Source of the DNA: CAYXRK01 sp964467615 | Lineage (GTDB): Bacteria; Hydrogenedentota; Hydrogenedentia; Hydrogenedentales; GCA-2746185 | Direction: 5' to 3' | DNA: 13,157 nt | Assembly: GCA_964467615.1 (NCBI GenBank) | Contig: CAYXRK010000137.1 | Coordinates: forward strand, 1-13,157 | In this document: piece after piece, positions 6,015 to 13,157 of the stretch | Numbering within the stretch: position 1 is the stretch's first letter | Layout: each line of letters opens with the position of its first letter | Position numbers and translations under genes: made by a program | The notes under the pieces: generated by a model | The model's input: the letters and a program-made list of their open reading frames with translations, nothing else | Databases searched by the model: none | What the model was told of the DNA's origin: nothing

Positions 6015-6872
6015 TTGGGGCAGGTACAAAACATCGAGGAACTTCTCGACGGTGTTGTAACGCTGCCCAGTCTGCCGGCCACCGTCTTGCAGATAAGCGA
6101 TCTTGTAAACAATCCTGATTGTCCGCTGTCCGAAGTTGGAAAGGCGATCGCCGCCGATCCCTCCATTTCGCTCAAGGCGCTTCGCTTGGTCAATTCTGCG
6201 TATTACGGGTTGCGCGAGAAGATCACCTCGGTCGAGCATTCGGTGGTCCTGCTGGGCGGCAAAGTGGTCAAGAACCTGGTGTTCACCGCCGCGGTGTTCG
6301 ACACGCTCAAGGGGGGCGAGGAGCTTCTGCTCAAGCACAACGTCGCTTGCGGCGTTGCGATGCGAACACTGATCACGTCGGGCGCCGCGATTAACGTGCA
6401 GCCGATCGAACCGGACGAAGCGTTCGTGCACGGTCTGTTGCACGATGTCGGGAAAATCATACTCAAGCAGTACATGCCCGAGGAGTACGAACGGGTCGAG
6501 GCCGCGTGCAAGGAGGGCGGCTCGCCGCTCTATAAAGTGGAACGCGAAATCATTGGCGTGGACCACGCCGAACTGGGCATGATGATCGCCAAACGGTGGA
6601 AATTGACGGAACTGCTGGCGAACTCGATCGGCGGTCACCACGATCTGGATCGATGCACGAACGCCGGATATCAAGGCATGGCAGGCCTGCTCGCCGTAGC
6701 GGATTATCTGTGCTACGCCGCTGGATATCCGGCAAATACATTCGTGAAGCCCACGCTGAATAGTAAAGTCTGGCAGGTCACGGGCCTGACTGCGGAAAGC
6801 CTCGAGCCGGCGTTGGCAAAATTCTTCGAGGCGACCGGAGACGTCGAAGAGTTGGTAAGCCTGGCTGCGTGA
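6015..6872 (+). CDS. HDOD domain protein
   Basis: A 285-residue cytosolic protein made almost entirely of one HDOD domain, a relative of HD phosphohydrolases found in signalling and stress-response proteins. LPSLPATV (17-24) and the ADPSISLKALRLVNSAYYG stretch (47-65) are typical of the family. HGLLHDVGK (139-147) keeps the His-Asp pair (H143, D144); HAELG (184-188), HH (208-209) and AVAD (227-230) complete the usual set. Several metal-binding residues are therefore present, although most HDOD proteins have no shown catalytic activity. No receiver or GGDEF domain is attached. The start is TTG with GGGGGAA about 8 bases upstream; no better ATG was seen. recF starts 51 bases downstream on the same strand. 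HDOD genes are not a standard member of the recF-gyrB cluster, so any link to replication is inference. Confidence 0.85.
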   Translation: MGQVQNIEELLDGVVTLPSLPATVLQISDLVNNPDCPLSEVGKAIAADPSISLKALRLVNSAYYGLREKITSVEHSVVLLGGKVVKNLVFTAAVFDTLKGGEELLLKHNVACGVAMRTLITSGAAINVQPIEPDEAFVHGLLHDVGKIILKQYMPEEYERVEAACKEGGSPLYKVEREIIGVDHAELGMMIAKRWKLTELLANSIGGHHDLDRCTNAGYQGMAGLLAVADYLCYAAGYPANTFVKPTLNSKVWQVTGLTAESLEPALAKFFEATGDVEELVSLAA

Positions 6873-6923
6873 TTGGGAAGATTGCCGCGTAGGGACAAAG
6901 CGGCGAGTGGTAAGATCGGCGGC

Positions 6924-7994
6924 ATGCGCTTTCTCGAAATGACGTGCCGGAACTTCCGCTGCCTCGCCGATTTCGGAATCGAACCGGGCCCCGGCATCAA
7001 CGTCATCCGGGGGCGGAACGCGCAGGGCAAGACATCTATTCTCGAAGCGGCCCTCTACGCGGCGACATCCAAGAGTCATCGTACCTCGCTTGAATCGGAC
7101 TTGACGGCCAAGGGCGCGGAGGGATTTAGCGTTCGCGTCCGCGCGGAGACGTCGGACCGGAGCGTGGACGTCGAAGCCTACTATCACCGGGGCGCGAAAC
7201 GGTTTAAGGTCAACGGCGCGGCACAGACACGGCTGAGCGATATCCTTGGCAAACTGAGCGTGGTGTTGTTCACGCCGGAGGACATCGCGCTGGCCAAGGG
7301 CGCGGCGGCGGTGCGGCGGACGTTCTTGGATATGGAGCTGTCGCAACTCAGCCCGCGATACTTGCACGCGTTGCAGGAGTACCGGCATACGTTGCGTCAG
7401 CGAAACGAGGCGCTACGCGTGCCGAAACAAGACCGGGCGCTGGTTGAGGTGTGGAACGCGCGTTTAGCGTTGCACGGCGAGACGTTGATTTCCGAACGTA
7501 ACGCGTATGTCGAAGAGGCAAGCGGCGCAGCGAGCCGGGTCTACGCACAAATAGCGGACGACGAACAATTCTCCGTCGCGTACCGGCCTGACGTAGCGCC
7601 TGGCGAACGATTCGTGGAAGTGCTTGCATCGTCGCTGGATAGCGACATGCGCCGCGGAACCACGCAACGCGGTCCTCATCGGGACGACCTTGAATTGTTA
7701 GTCGCCGGAGAGAAGGCGCGCAGCCGAGCGTCACAGGGGCAGCAGAAGTCCGCGGCGCTCGCGCTCAAGTTGGGGCATGTCAACGTGGTCCACGGCCGCA
7801 CGGGCGAGTTTCCGGTGTTGATGCTCGACGAAGTGTTGTCCGAGTTGGACGATCAGCGCGCGCGGCGGTTGTTTGATGCGATCGACAGCCGCGTGCAGTG
7901 CTTGATCACGACCACCGACGTCGAGAATCGGAAGGGTGTGTTCCGCGATACGGACCGTTATTACACGATCGAGCACGGGCGGCTGCTGCCGTGA
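6924..7994 (+). CDS. recF: DNA replication and repair protein RecF
   Basis: A 356-residue SMC-like ATPase that helps load RecA at single-strand gaps with RecO and RecR and supports replication-fork recovery. Walker A is GRNAQGKT (30-37), the ABC signature is SQGQQK (270-275) and Walker B is VLMLDE (298-303), followed by the family's LSELDDQRA. The start MRFLEMTCRNFRCL is the usual RecF N-terminus, so ATG at 6924 is preferred over an in-frame TTG at 6873. The ribosome-binding site is weak (GGTAAG). The stop codon overlaps the start of dciA by four bases (GTGA), which implies translational coupling. dnaN, often directly upstream, is not within the window. Confidence 0.97.
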   Translation: MRFLEMTCRNFRCLADFGIEPGPGINVIRGRNAQGKTSILEAALYAATSKSHRTSLESDLTAKGAEGFSVRVRAETSDRSVDVEAYYHRGAKRFKVNGAAQTRLSDILGKLSVVLFTPEDIALAKGAAAVRRTFLDMELSQLSPRYLHALQEYRHTLRQRNEALRVPKQDRALVEVWNARLALHGETLISERNAYVEEASGAASRVYAQIADDEQFSVAYRPDVAPGERFVEVLASSLDSDMRRGTTQRGPHRDDLELLVAGEKARSRASQGQQKSAALALKLGHVNVVHGRTGEFPVLMLDEVLSELDDQRARRLFDAIDSRVQCLITTTDVENRKGVFRDTDRYYTIEHGRLLP

Positions 7995-8335
7995 AGCGCG
8001 ATCCGAAGAGCATCGAGGAAATCATCGCGGCGCTGAAGCACTCGCCTGAATTGCGCAAGCAGTTCGACGAGGCGAAGCTCTGGGAGAAGTGGCCGGAGAT
8101 CGCGGGGCCGAAGTTGATGGCATTTGGACGGCCGCTCGGCGTAAAGGACGGCACCCTTTTTATTGAGGTGGACAGCGCAGTGTGGATGCACCGATTTTCC
8201 TATTTCGAGCAGGAAATTTTGGCCCGAGCGAACAAGGTTGCGGGCCGAAAATGGGTGTCGGATCTGTTCTTCAAATTGACCTCGGAAGAAAAACTGGAGC
8301 ATCCACAACAGGACGTGGGAAAGCGGTCGAAGTAA
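7991..8335 (+). CDS. dciA: DciA-like DUF721 protein, putative replicative helicase loader
   Basis: A 114-residue protein starting with GTG inside the recF stop (GTGA). It matches DUF721/DciA: the WPEIAG segment (34-39), GxxLGVKDGTLFIEV leading into W65, and a helix with EQEILARAN (73-81). DciA proteins bind DnaB and support helicase loading in bacteria without DnaC or DnaI. Here only the core KH-like domain is present, with a short polar tail and no long extension. An upstream ATG at 7898 in the same frame lies within recF and would add residues unlike the family. The recF-DUF721-gyrB order is well known, for example in Actinobacteria, and supports the call. The helicase-loading role in this organism is inferred. 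Confidence 0.88.
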   Translation: MKRDPKSIEEIIAALKHSPELRKQFDEAKLWEKWPEIAGPKLMAFGRPLGVKDGTLFIEVDSAVWMHRFSYFEQEILARANKVAGRKWVSDLFFKLTSEEKLEHPQQDVGKRSK

Positions 8336-8357
8336 CGCAATATTTTGCGCTTTTCGA

Positions 8358-8386
8358 TTGCTTTCGAGCGGTCAAGTTGCTATACT
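8358..8386 (+). promoter_or_regulatory. Extended -10 promoter for gyrB
   Basis: TTGCTT (8358-8363), a 17-base spacer and TATACT (8381-8386, 5 of 6), with TG one base before the -10 box (TGCTATACT). Transcription would start near 8393, giving a leader of about 50 bases. gyrB can thus be expressed apart from recF-dciA. In many bacteria gyrase promoters respond to DNA relaxation; whether this one does cannot be seen. Confidence 0.65.
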
Positions 8387-8441
8387 TTCGTTCAGTTCTC
8401 CCGGCACCGATCGGGGGCGAGGTGCATCTGAGGTAACTTCA

Positions 8442-10874
8442 ATGGCGGAAAAGAGTTACGACTCCGGATCGATACAGGTCCTCGAGGGTCTTGAGGCCGT
8501 CCGGAAACGGCCGGCCATGTACATCGGCGACACGAGCACGAGGGGTCTTCACCACCTCGTGTACGAAGTCGTTGACAACAGCATTGACGAGGCCCTCGCG
8601 GGCCAATGCACGCGTATCGGCGTCACGATTCACATTGACAATAGCGTGACCGTTTCGGACGATGGACGCGGCATTCCAGTCGATCTGTTCACGAACACGA
8701 AGGACCCGAAGCTCAAGAACAAACCAACCGTCGAAGTGGTGATGACGGTGCTGCACTCGGGCGGCAAATTTAACAACGACGCGTACAAGGTCTCCGGCGG
8801 ATTGCACGGCGTCGGCGTATCAGTGGTGAACGCCCTCTCGGAGTGGTGCGAGGTCGAGGTCAAGCGCGATGGTTTCGCGTGGACGATGTCGTTCAAGCGG
8901 GGCGTTACGGCGTCGCCGCTCGAGAAGGGGAAACGATTCAAGACGAACGGGACGCGGGTGACGTTCAAGCCGGACCCGGAGATTTTCGAAGACCTCGTGT
9001 ACAACTCGGAAACGTTGTTGACGCGGTTGCGCGAACTGGCTTTTTTGAACAGGGGCATCCGGATTGATTTTGAGGACGAACGCAAGGAAGAGGAACCGTT
9101 ATCGCTCCAATACAAGGGCGGCATCGTGGAGTACGTAGAGTATCTTGATCGCAATCGCGATTCACTCCATCGTAAGCCGATCTATTTCGAGGCGCGCAAG
9201 GACGACGTCGAGTGCGAAGTGGCAATGCAATACACGACGTCGTACGCCGAAACGATTGCCAGTTTTGCGAACAACATCAACACGCGCGAGGGCGGCACGC
9301 ACCTCAGCGGCTTCAAGTCCGGATTGACGAAGGGCCTCAACGAGTACGCGCGCAAGAACAATATGTTCAAAAAGGCCGAAGCCCAGATTACCGGAGACGA
9401 CACGCGCGAAGGGTTGACCGCGATTGTGTCCGTCCGCGTGATGCAGCCCCAGTTCGAGGGGCAAACGAAAATGAAGCTGGGCAACAGCGAGGTCCAGGGG
9501 ATCGTGAACTCGCTCGTGTACGACGGGCTGACGACGTACCTCGAGGAAAACCCGACCGTCGCGAACCGCGTCATCGGCAAGTGCGTGGATGCGGCCCGCG
9601 CGCGCGAAGCCGCCCGCAAAGCGCGCGACTTGACGCGCCGCAAGGGCCTGCTGGACGGATTCTCATCGCTGCCGGGGAAACTGGCCGACTGTTCGGAGAA
9701 GGACCCCGCGTTGTGCGAGTTGTTCATCGTCGAGGGCGACAGCGCCGGCGGCTCGGCTAAGCAGGGCCGAGATCGAAAGTTTCAAGCGATCCTGCCGATT
9801 CGCGGGAAGATATTGAACGTCGAAAGAGCGCGCATCGACAAGATGCTCAACAACAACGAAATCCGGACGCTGATCACGGCGTTGGGCATCGGCTTTGGCA
9901 AGGACGAACTTAAGGTCGAAAACCTGCGCTATCACAAAGTAATCATCATGACGGATGCCGACGTGGACGGCGCGCACATCCGCACGCTGCTGCTGACGTT
10001 TTTCTACCGGCAGATGCCGGGACTCATCGAGCGCGGCCATCTCTACATCGCGCAACCGCCGTTGTACTCGATACGCAAGGGCAAGAAGATGCGATACCTG
10101 AGCACGGAGGAAGAGCGCGAACAATTCCTCCTCGAGTCGGCGCTTGATTCGCACAAGGTCACGGCGCAAAACGGCGGCAAAGAAGAATCGAAACTGAACC
10201 AGAAAAACCTCGGGCGTGCGTTCCAGGCCGCCCAGGAGCGCCAACGGATGCTGTCGCGACTATTCCGCATGTACGGCGTGACCGACGCCATGTTGGCAAA
10301 AATCCTCGCTCTGCCCAAAACCAAGCTTCCAGATCCGTCCACACTGCCCGAGACTGAACGGCTCGCGATCTTCGGCGAAGCCGAGCTGGTGGACACCTCC
10401 GTCGAACAATTGGAAATCGAGGAGGAGGGCGTGAAGGAGAACGGCAACGGCCACGCGCGTAAGGTGCGGCGGACGGACCAAATCGATCTGGCATTCTTTG
10501 GCAGCCACGAATTCGGCGTATTGCGCGACCACGCCGACCCCCTCGAGGCGGTCGGCAATCCGCCCTTCAAGGTGTACGGCGAAGACGGCGCGGTGGCCTA
10601 CGAAACCGGCGACGTCTTGGCGCTGAAGAACCAACTGCTTGAACTCGGCATGAAGGGCAGTACGATTCAGCGGTACAAAGGTCTCGGCGAAATGAACGCG
10701 GACCAACTCAAAGAGACGACGATGGATCCGAACAAGCGGACGGTCCTACAGATAAAGGCCGAAGACCTCGCCGCGGCCAGCGGGACATTCGAAATGTTGA
10801 TGGGAGACCTGGTCGAGCCGCGCAGGCTGTTTATCGAAACGCACGCCGCCGAAGTGAAAAACCTGGACGTGTGA
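8442..10874 (+). CDS. gyrB: DNA gyrase subunit B
   Basis: An 810-residue ATPase subunit of gyrase, which with GyrA introduces negative supercoils. The GHKL ATPase domain has EVVDN (42-46; Glu42 is the catalytic base, E. coli numbering), DDGRGIP (73-79) and LHGVGVSVVN (121-130). The transducer has QTK (341-343). The TOPRIM domain has EGDSAGG (E431) and DADVDG (D505, D507, D509), which bind Mg2+. R142 aligns with the coumarin-contact arginine R136 of E. coli. Residues about 560-720 form a large insert, like that of E. coli-type GyrB (about 804 residues) and absent from short Gram-positive forms. The protein ends FIETHAAEVKNLDV, close to consensus. ATG at 8442 is chosen because GAGG lies 8 bases upstream and it gives the canonical N-terminus. 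The frame is open upstream to 8358 without conserved sequence. Confidence 0.98.
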   Translation: MAEKSYDSGSIQVLEGLEAVRKRPAMYIGDTSTRGLHHLVYEVVDNSIDEALAGQCTRIGVTIHIDNSVTVSDDGRGIPVDLFTNTKDPKLKNKPTVEVVMTVLHSGGKFNNDAYKVSGGLHGVGVSVVNALSEWCEVEVKRDGFAWTMSFKRGVTASPLEKGKRFKTNGTRVTFKPDPEIFEDLVYNSETLLTRLRELAFLNRGIRIDFEDERKEEEPLSLQYKGGIVEYVEYLDRNRDSLHRKPIYFEARKDDVECEVAMQYTTSYAETIASFANNINTREGGTHLSGFKSGLTKGLNEYARKNNMFKKAEAQITGDDTREGLTAIVSVRVMQPQFEGQTKMKLGNSEVQGIVNSLVYDGLTTYLEENPTVANRVIGKCVDAARAREAARKARDLTRRKGLLDGFSSLPGKLADCSEKDPALCELFIVEGDSAGGSAKQGRDRKFQAILPIRGKILNVERARIDKMLNNNEIRTLITALGIGFGKDELKVENLRYHKVIIMTDADVDGAHIRTLLLTFFYRQMPGLIERGHLYIAQPPLYSIRKGKKMRYLSTEEEREQFLLESALDSHKVTAQNGGKEESKLNQKNLGRAFQAAQERQRMLSRLFRMYGVTDAMLAKILALPKTKLPDPSTLPETERLAIFGEAELVDTSVEQLEIEEEGVKENGNGHARKVRRTDQIDLAFFGSHEFGVLRDHADPLEAVGNPPFKVYGEDGAVAYETGDVLALKNQLLELGMKGSTIQRYKGLGEMNADQLKETTMDPNKRTVLQIKAEDLAAASGTFEMLMGDLVEPRRLFIETHAAEVKNLDV

Positions 10875-10896
10875 GCCGGGCGTGGTGTGCGAACAT

Positions 10897-10912
10897 GGCG
10901 CGGTCACGCGCC
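10897..10912 (+). other. Small GC hairpin between gyrB and gyrA
   Basis: GGCGCG (10897-10902) pairs with CGCGCC (10907-10912) around a GTCA loop, 22 bases after the gyrB stop and 34 bases before the gyrA start. No T-tract follows (gctgactttc), so it is not a proper intrinsic terminator. It may affect mRNA stability or the ratio of the two subunits, or do nothing. Confidence 0.35.
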
Positions 10913-10946
10913 GCTGACTTTCAGAAGCTAACGAGAAAAGGCGAGT

Positions 10947-13157
10947 ATGTACAACGAAAACGACCATATAGTCCCGATTAACATAGAACAGGAGATGCGC
11001 ACGTCGTTCCTCGATTATTCGATGAGCGTCATTGTGAGCCGAGCGCTTCCCGACGTGCGCGACGGTCTCAAACCCGTGCATCGGCGCATCCTGTACGTCA
11101 TGCACCAACTGGGATTGAGCTCGGGCAGGCCGTACCGAAAATGCGCCGGCATCGTCGGCGATGCCCTCGGCAATTACCACCCGCATGGCGACCAGCCCGT
11201 TTACGAAGCGCTCGTCCGGATGGCGCAAGAGTGGAACATGCGCTATCAGCTCATCCAAGGACAGGGGAACTTCGGCTCGGTAGACGGCGACAACGCGGCG
11301 GCCTATCGGTACACGGAGGCGCGGATGATGGCCATCACCGCGCAGATGCTCGGCGACATAGAAAAGAACACAGTCGATATGCAGGCGAACTTCGATCAAC
11401 GCCTGCAAGAGCCGACGGTGTTGCCCGCGGCGATTCCGAATTTATTGGTGAACGGATCATACGGCATTGCGGTGGGGATGGCGACGAGTTGTCCGCCGCA
11501 CAACCTGACCGAAGTCTGCAACGCGATCATCCATTACATTGACCATCCGGAGTCGACCTCCCGCGAGTTAATGCACTTCGTCAAGGGACCAGACTTTCCG
11601 ACCGGCGGCATCATCTACGGCGCTGTCGGATTGCTACAGGCGTACGAAACCGGCCGCGGGAAAATTCAAGTCCGGGCGCGTTGCGCCGTCGAGAACAATC
11701 CGAAAACGGGCAAGGACAGCATCATCGTCAGCGAGATTCCGTATCAAGTCAACAAGCAGCGCGTAATCGAGAACATCGCCGATCTCGTTCGCGAGAAGAC
11801 GGTCGAGGGCATTACGGACCTGCGCGACGAATCCGACAAGGACGGCATGCGCATCGTCATCGAGGTGCGCAAGGGCGACGAGCCGGAAGTCATTTTGAAT
11901 CAACTCTACAAACACACGCAACTGCAAGACACGCACAGCATCATCATGATCGCGCTCGTGAACGGCATGCCGCGGGTGCTTTCGCTCCAAGAGCTCGTAC
12001 ACCATTTCATCGAGCACCGCGTGATCATCGTGGAACGCCGCACGAAGTTCGACCTTCAGCAGGCGGAGGAGCGCGCGCACATCCTCGAAGGCCTGAAGAT
12101 TGCCATCGACAACATCGACGAAGTCATCAAGATCATTCGCAACGCCCAGGACGTCGATGACGCCCGCGCCAGTTTGATGAAACGATTCAAGCTGAGCGAT
12201 CCGCAGGCAAACGCTATCCTTGCCATGCGGTTGCGGCGGCTTACGGCGTTGGATCGCAGCGAACTTGACGCCGAATACGCGGAATTGATTAAGACCATCG
12301 AACGCCTGCGCATGATCCTATCAAGCCGGCGGAACATTCTGAACGTTGTCAAGGGCGAGACGACGGACATCAAAGATAAATTCGGCGACGCGCGCCGCAC
12401 CGAGATCCTCTCCGAAACAGGGGACTTCTCCGTCGAGGACCTCATTGCCGACGAGGACATGGTCGTCACCGTATCCAACGCGGGATACATTAAGCGGCTT
12501 CCCGTGAGCACGTATCGCCAGCAACGGCGCGGCGGGCGCGGCGTCACCGGGATGGAGACGAAAGACGACGATTTCGTCAAGGACCTCTTCATCGCCTCGA
12601 CACACCAGTACATGCTCTTCTTCACGAACGCGGGCCGCCTCCACTGGCGCAAGGTGCATGAGCTGCCCAAGGCGGGCCGCACCGCGAAAGGGCGCGCGAT
12701 CGTGAACCTCCTGGACCTCAAGGGTGAGGAACAAGTGACCGCGTTTCTGCCCGTGCATGACCTCAAGGAAGAGGGCAAATTCGTCCTCATGGTGACGAAG
12801 AAGGGCGTGGTTAAGAAAACCGCGCTCAAGCTGTTCGGCAATCCGAGGACGGCGGGCATCATCGCCATCGATCTCGACAAGGGAGACGACCTGATTGAGA
12901 CGATGATCACATCCGGCGAGGACAATATCCTCATCGCCACGCGCAAGGGCATGGCGATCCGCTTTCCGGAAAAGGACGTCCGCCCGATGGGCCGCTCGAC
13001 GCGCGGCGTCAGAGGCATCCGCCTTCAGGACGACGACTACGTTATCGGCGTATCCCTCGCGGGGGACGACATGACCGTGCTCAGCGTCTCCGAAAACGGT
13101 TTCGGCAAACGCACGCAGGTGGGCCAGTATCGCTTACAGCACCGCGGCGGCCAAGGC
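10947..13157 (+). CDS. gyrA: DNA gyrase subunit A (3' end beyond the window)
   Basis: 737 in-frame codons are visible with no stop; the family is usually 800-900 residues, so the end lies past the window. The breakage-reunion domain has ALPDVRDGLKPVHRRIL (33-49), the YHPHGD motif (77-82) and catalytic Tyr122 in RYTEARM, all at E. coli numbering. NLLVNGSYGIAVGMAT follows in the tower region. The C-terminal wrapping domain opens with the GyrA box QRRGGRG (526-532), which marks this as gyrase rather than topoisomerase IV. Oddities: the quinolone pocket reads GDQPVYEA, so position 83 is Gln and 87 is Glu, and Met120 is replaced by Tyr. The ATG at 10947 has a weak AGG five bases upstream. The gene lies 72 bases after gyrB and is probably co-transcribed with it. 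Confidence 0.97.
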   Translation, partial: MYNENDHIVPINIEQEMRTSFLDYSMSVIVSRALPDVRDGLKPVHRRILYVMHQLGLSSGRPYRKCAGIVGDALGNYHPHGDQPVYEALVRMAQEWNMRYQLIQGQGNFGSVDGDNAAAYRYTEARMMAITAQMLGDIEKNTVDMQANFDQRLQEPTVLPAAIPNLLVNGSYGIAVGMATSCPPHNLTEVCNAIIHYIDHPESTSRELMHFVKGPDFPTGGIIYGAVGLLQAYETGRGKIQVRARCAVENNPKTGKDSIIVSEIPYQVNKQRVIENIADLVREKTVEGITDLRDESDKDGMRIVIEVRKGDEPEVILNQLYKHTQLQDTHSIIMIALVNGMPRVLSLQELVHHFIEHRVIIVERRTKFDLQQAEERAHILEGLKIAIDNIDEVIKIIRNAQDVDDARASLMKRFKLSDPQANAILAMRLRRLTALDRSELDAEYAELIKTIERLRMILSSRRNILNVVKGETTDIKDKFGDARRTEILSETGDFSVEDLIADEDMVVTVSNAGYIKRLPVSTYRQQRRGGRGVTGMETKDDDFVKDLFIASTHQYMLFFTNAGRLHWRKVHELPKAGRTAKGRAIVNLLDLKGEEQVTAFLPVHDLKEEGKFVLMVTKKGVVKKTALKLFGNPRTAGIIAIDLDKGDDLIETMITSGEDNILIATRKGMAIRFPEKDVRPMGRSTRGVRGIRLQDDDYVIGVSLAGDDMTVLSVSENGFGKRTQVGQYRLQHRGGQG

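Noticed and set aside
5988..7388. 466-codon minus-strand open frame opposite the HDOD and recF genes
   Set aside because: It is antisense to two well-supported conserved genes, its Arg- and His-rich translation resembles no family, and GC-rich DNA often leaves such frames open.
5872..8441. Chromosomal origin near the recF-gyrB cluster
   Set aside because: No cluster of TTATCCACA-type DnaA boxes, no dnaA or dnaN and no AT-rich unwinding region were seen.
12056..13018. 320-codon minus-strand open frame opposite gyrA
   Set aside because: Antisense shadow of gyrA with a Ser/Arg/Met-rich translation and no recognisable motif.

Overview
The window is GC-rich, tightly packed bacterial chromosomal DNA. 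The right half is a housekeeping block on the + strand: HDOD protein, recF, dciA (DUF721), gyrB and gyrA. It resembles the dnaN-recF-DUF721-gyrB-gyrA order found near many bacterial origins, but an HDOD-domain gene occupies the place where dnaN often lies. A small secreted protein of the exosortase-associated TIGR04073 family sits just upstream. This gene content, together with a GyrB that carries a large insert in its C-terminal half, suggests an uncultivated Gram-negative-type lineage of the PVC/Hydrogenedentota/Lentisphaerota sort. That placement is an inference from family knowledge and has not been tested. No rRNA, tRNA, CRISPR array, insertion sequence or clear DnaA-box cluster was seen.

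Left part (1-2396, minus strand). A perfect GTGCTC microsatellite (at least nine copies) touches the window edge. Two minus-strand genes follow: a divergent acetyl-CoA hydrolase/4-hydroxybutyrate CoA-transferase family enzyme (155-1543) and, upstream of it, a solitary DUF3883-type PD-(D/E)XK nuclease-like protein (1629-2396). The second looks like an accessory, possibly defence-related gene.

Middle (2397-5871). An amino-acid permease of the APC/LAT type (2768-4216, +) converges on two tandem small heat-shock proteins (4295-4636 and 4682-5137, both minus). A perfect 15-bp hairpin (4224-4265) lies between them, with its T-tract on the minus strand. A near-consensus promoter (5420-5448) drives the TIGR04073-family gene (5491-5871). 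A split 22-base motif beside this promoter recurs downstream of the gene, ahead of the HDOD gene.

Right part (5872-13157, +). The HDOD gene starts with TTG. RecF (gap repair, replication-fork maintenance) overlaps the putative helicase-loader gene dciA by four bases (GTGA). gyrB has its own extended -10 promoter and is followed by gyrA, which is cut by the window end at 737 codons. GyrA has Gln83 and Glu87 (E. coli numbering) at the two quinolone-contact positions, so low quinolone sensitivity is predicted. I found no clear multi-gene novel system. The best leads are the solitary DUF3883 protein, the TIGR04073 gene with its duplicated upstream motif, the CxxC-bearing CoA-transferase and the unusual quinolone pocket of GyrA.
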